This document shows, in pieces, positions 5,970 to 7,825 of a stretch of DNA of 7,825 bases (position 1 is the stretch's first letter; every line of letters begins with the position of its first letter). The notes beneath the pieces were generated by a model. The model made no database searches, was not told where the DNA came from, and saw only the letters and a program-made list of their open reading frames with translations. The stretch comes from Desulfovibrio sp. (GTDB taxonomy: Bacteria; Desulfobacterota; Desulfovibrionia; Desulfovibrionales; Desulfovibrionaceae). Both the position numbers and the translations under genes were made by a program. The stretch lies in the NCBI GenBank assembly GCA_031255035.1, contig JAIRTI010000052.1, positions 1-7,825 of the forward strand, written 5' to 3'.

Positions 5970-6082
5970 GCGCGCTCCTTAGCTGTTTGCCGGCGCGTGT
6001 TCACCGCCACGCGCGACCGCCTCTTCACACCAATACCTGTTTCACCTGTACGGCCGGCTCGCCACGGGAGCCTGGCCTAAAC

Positions 6083-6124
6083 CGCGAGGCGCACCGGAAC
6101 CGCTGTGTTCCGGTGCGCCTCGCG
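6083..6124 (-). terminator. Strong 18-bp hairpin after the xsc stop codon, partial terminator or mRNA-stabilising element
   Basis: The arms 6083-6100 and 6107-6124 form an 18-bp perfect stem around the six-base loop CGCTGT. The stem begins three bases beyond the TAA stop (6128-6130) of the xsc-like gene. On the minus strand it is followed by GGTTTAGGCC, which lacks a real T-tract, so complete termination is not expected. A structure like this typically either attenuates transcription into downstream genes or protects the upstream message from 3' decay. Either would give more enzyme than transporter from one promoter. Confidence 0.6.
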
Positions 6125-6127
6125 CGG

Positions 6128-7825
6128 TTATTTGAAGTTCTTGACATCCAGGTGTTCGTACTTGGGCAAGAAACGCGTGGGCAGCGCAAGGGCGTCGCGG
6201 CGGAACGGCGGCGCGAGTTTCCAGCCGTCGGTCATGATTTCGATGACGGCGGGCCTGCGGTTTTTCTTCGCGGTTTCAAGCGCGTCGGCAAGGTCGCTCT
6301 GGGTGTTGACGGTATAGCCGTCCGCGCCCATGGCTTCGCCGATTTTCGCGTAGGACTTGGACCAGATGTCCGCGCCCACGAAGCGGTCATTATAGAAGTC
6401 GATCTGGTTCTTCTTTTCCGCGCACCACGCGCCGTTGTTGTACACGGTGGCAATCACCGGCAGGTTGAACTGGCAGGCCGTGGGCACTTCAAAGAGACTC
6501 ATGCCCCAGGCGCCGTCGCCGGCAATGGAGACCACCACATCTTCCGGGCAGGCCAGTTGCGCGCCGAGTGCCGCCTGGTAGGCGAAGCCGGTGTTGCCGA
6601 AGGTCAGTGTGGCGATGTGGCGCTTGGGATTTTTAAAGCGCAGATAGCTGTTGGCCGTGGACGAGGTGTTGCCGATGTCCGTGGTGGCGATGGCGTTGCT
6701 GTCGGTGACGAACCTGCCGACAACTTCAAGCGCCTTGCGCGGATGCATGCGTCCGGCTTCCGTGGGTTCGTCGGCGATGGCCGCGATTTCCTTGCACCAG
6801 TCCTCAAGCTCGGCCTTGACCATGTTGTGGACGGGGCTCAGGTCGGCTTTGGCCCGCATCTTTTCACGCAGACGGGCGAAAAGCTCCTGCGAGGCGTCCT
6901 TGGCGTCGGCGCACAGGCCCACGGCAACCGGGTGCGTTTTGGCGATGTGGCGCGGGTTGATGTCGATCTGGACAATTTTGGCCGTCTTGGGGAAATAGTT
7001 GATGTCATACTGGGGCAGAGTGCCGAAGTAGGAAAGGCGCGTGCCCACGGCCAGGATGACGTCGGCCTTTTGCAGGATGCGCATGGCCGCCTTGGAGCCC
7101 ATGTAGCCGATGGGTCCGGTCCAGAGCGGGTGGTCGCAGGGGAAGGCGTCGTTATGCAGGTACGTGGTGGCGACAGGCGCGCCGAGGTATTCGGCCAGAT
7201 CCCTGATGGTGGCGATGCAGTCGGTGTCCACAACGCCTCTGCCGGAAACGATGACCGGGGTTTTCGCGTTTTTCAGCACTTCAACGGCCGCCGCGAACTG
7301 TTCGGGGTTGCCGATGCCGCCGGGGGCCACACGGTACTGCGAGGGCTTCAGGATTTCTTCATCCAGCTCGCCGTAGAAAAAGTCGCGCGGGATGTCCACA
7401 AGCACCGGGCCGCGCTCGGCGTAGGCGATGCGAAAAGCTGTGCGCAGAATGTCGGCGGCGCGTTTGGGATGGGGCACGCGAAGGGAGGCCTTGGTGATGG
7501 GCTTGAACATGTTCCATGTGTCGCATTCCTGAAAGCCGTCCCAGCCGATGGAGATGGTGCCGGCGCTGGGAGAGAGGACGACCATGGGCGTGTGCGCCAT
7601 GTTGGCGGTGGCGACGGCGGTCGCGTAGTTGGTGATGCCGGGGCCGTTCTGTCCGGTGACCACGCCGCACCTGCCGGTAAGACGGCCGAAGGCGTCTTCC
7701 ATATGCCCCGCGGTCTGTTCATGGCGGACAGAGATGAAATCGATGCCCGCAGCCGGGAACAGGTCAAGCAAATCCATAAACGCGGATCCGAGGATGCCGC
7801 TGACGTGGGTTACGCCTTCCTGGAC
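6128..7825 (-). CDS. xsc: Sulfoacetaldehyde acetyltransferase (Xsc) or close relative, thiamine-diphosphate enzyme; start lies outside the window
   Basis: Xsc converts sulfoacetaldehyde and phosphate into acetyl phosphate and sulfite in the cytoplasm, the desulfonation step of taurine and related C2-sulfonate breakdown. The window holds 565 codons, close to the usual full length of about 580-600. Numbering from the Met at 7777: the catalytic Glu of the ThDP N-terminal domain is E20 ([18 protein letters not shown]); QNGPGITN is at 43-50; the central domain has YLHNDAF, then [12 protein letters not shown] (206-232); the ThDP/Mg motif is GDG at 420-422 with NN at 447-448; and AEKKN, FVGADI and PFRRDAL (453-530) match Xsc landmarks. 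The 16 codons before 7777 are open and read [11 protein letters not shown], matching the Xsc N-terminus, so 7777 is not the start; perhaps 10-25 residues are missing. It is an Xsc-like sequence that differs at many positions from the aerobic proteobacterial form, so a related acyl-aldehyde substrate remains possible. Confidence 0.8.
   Translation of the reverse strand, partial: VQEGVTHVSGILGSAFMDLLDLFPAAGIDFISVRHEQTAGHMEDAFGRLTGRCGVVTGQNGPGITNYATAVATANMAHTPMVVLSPSAGTISIGWDGFQECDTWNMFKPITKASLRVPHPKRAADILRTAFRIAYAERGPVLVDIPRDFFYGELDEEILKPSQYRVAPGGIGNPEQFAAAVEVLKNAKTPVIVSGRGVVDTDCIATIRDLAEYLGAPVATTYLHNDAFPCDHPLWTGPIGYMGSKAAMRILQKADVILAVGTRLSYFGTLPQYDINYFPKTAKIVQIDINPRHIAKTHPVAVGLCADAKDASQELFARLREKMRAKADLSPVHNMVKAELEDWCKEIAAIADEPTEAGRMHPRKALEVVGRFVTDSNAIATTDIGNTSSTANSYLRFKNPKRHIATLTFGNTGFAYQAALGAQLACPEDVVVSIAGDGAWGMSLFEVPTACQFNLPVIATVYNNGAWCAEKKNQIDFYNDRFVGADIWSKSYAKIGEAMGADGYTVNTQSDLADALETAKKNRRPAVIEIMTDGWKLAPPFRRDALALPTRFLPKYEHLDVKNFK

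Overview
The window is an accessory metabolic locus from a GC-rich Gram-negative anaerobe. The protein style, the GC-rich intergenic palindromes and the sulfonate theme suggest a member of the Desulfovibrionaceae (Desulfovibrio/Bilophila type). This assignment is by inspection only and there is no rRNA here to confirm it. Every gene I can support lies on the minus strand, so the genes read from the right end of the window to the left.

Right to left: a thiamine-diphosphate enzyme recognised as sulfoacetaldehyde acetyltransferase (Xsc) or a close relative enters from beyond the right edge, with its true start outside the window. A strong hairpin follows its stop codon. Next come ABC ATPase 1, permease 1, permease 2, ABC ATPase 2, a small membrane protein of unknown function and a periplasmic substrate-binding protein (SBP) of the TauA/SsuA/NrtA type. 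These are closely spaced (2 to 59 bases apart), most have good Shine-Dalgarno sequences, and they form one apparent operon closed by a hairpin at about 1146-1178. A gene-free stretch of nearly 400 bases follows, containing several short GC-rich palindromes. Then comes a two-domain PilZ (YcgR-like, c-di-GMP-binding) protein. The left edge holds a fragment of a tyrosine recombinase catalytic domain, which overlaps the end of the PilZ gene in another frame.

Likely working model: the transporter (one SBP, two different permeases, two different ATPases) imports taurine or a related C2 sulfonate. Xsc phosphorolyses sulfoacetaldehyde derived from it to acetyl phosphate and sulfite. In a sulfite-reducing anaerobe this would give both substrate-level phosphorylation and an electron acceptor. 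The enzyme that makes sulfoacetaldehyde is not in the window.

The most striking observation is that the two ATPases carry complementary defects. ATPase 1 has a degenerate ABC signature (VSASM). ATPase 2 has a normal signature (LSGGM) but lacks the H-loop histidine (Asn instead) and has an altered Walker A. In a heterodimer all the defects fall into the same composite ATP site, leaving one canonical and one degenerate site. This asymmetry is well known in some heterodimeric exporters but is unexpected in a TauABC-type importer.
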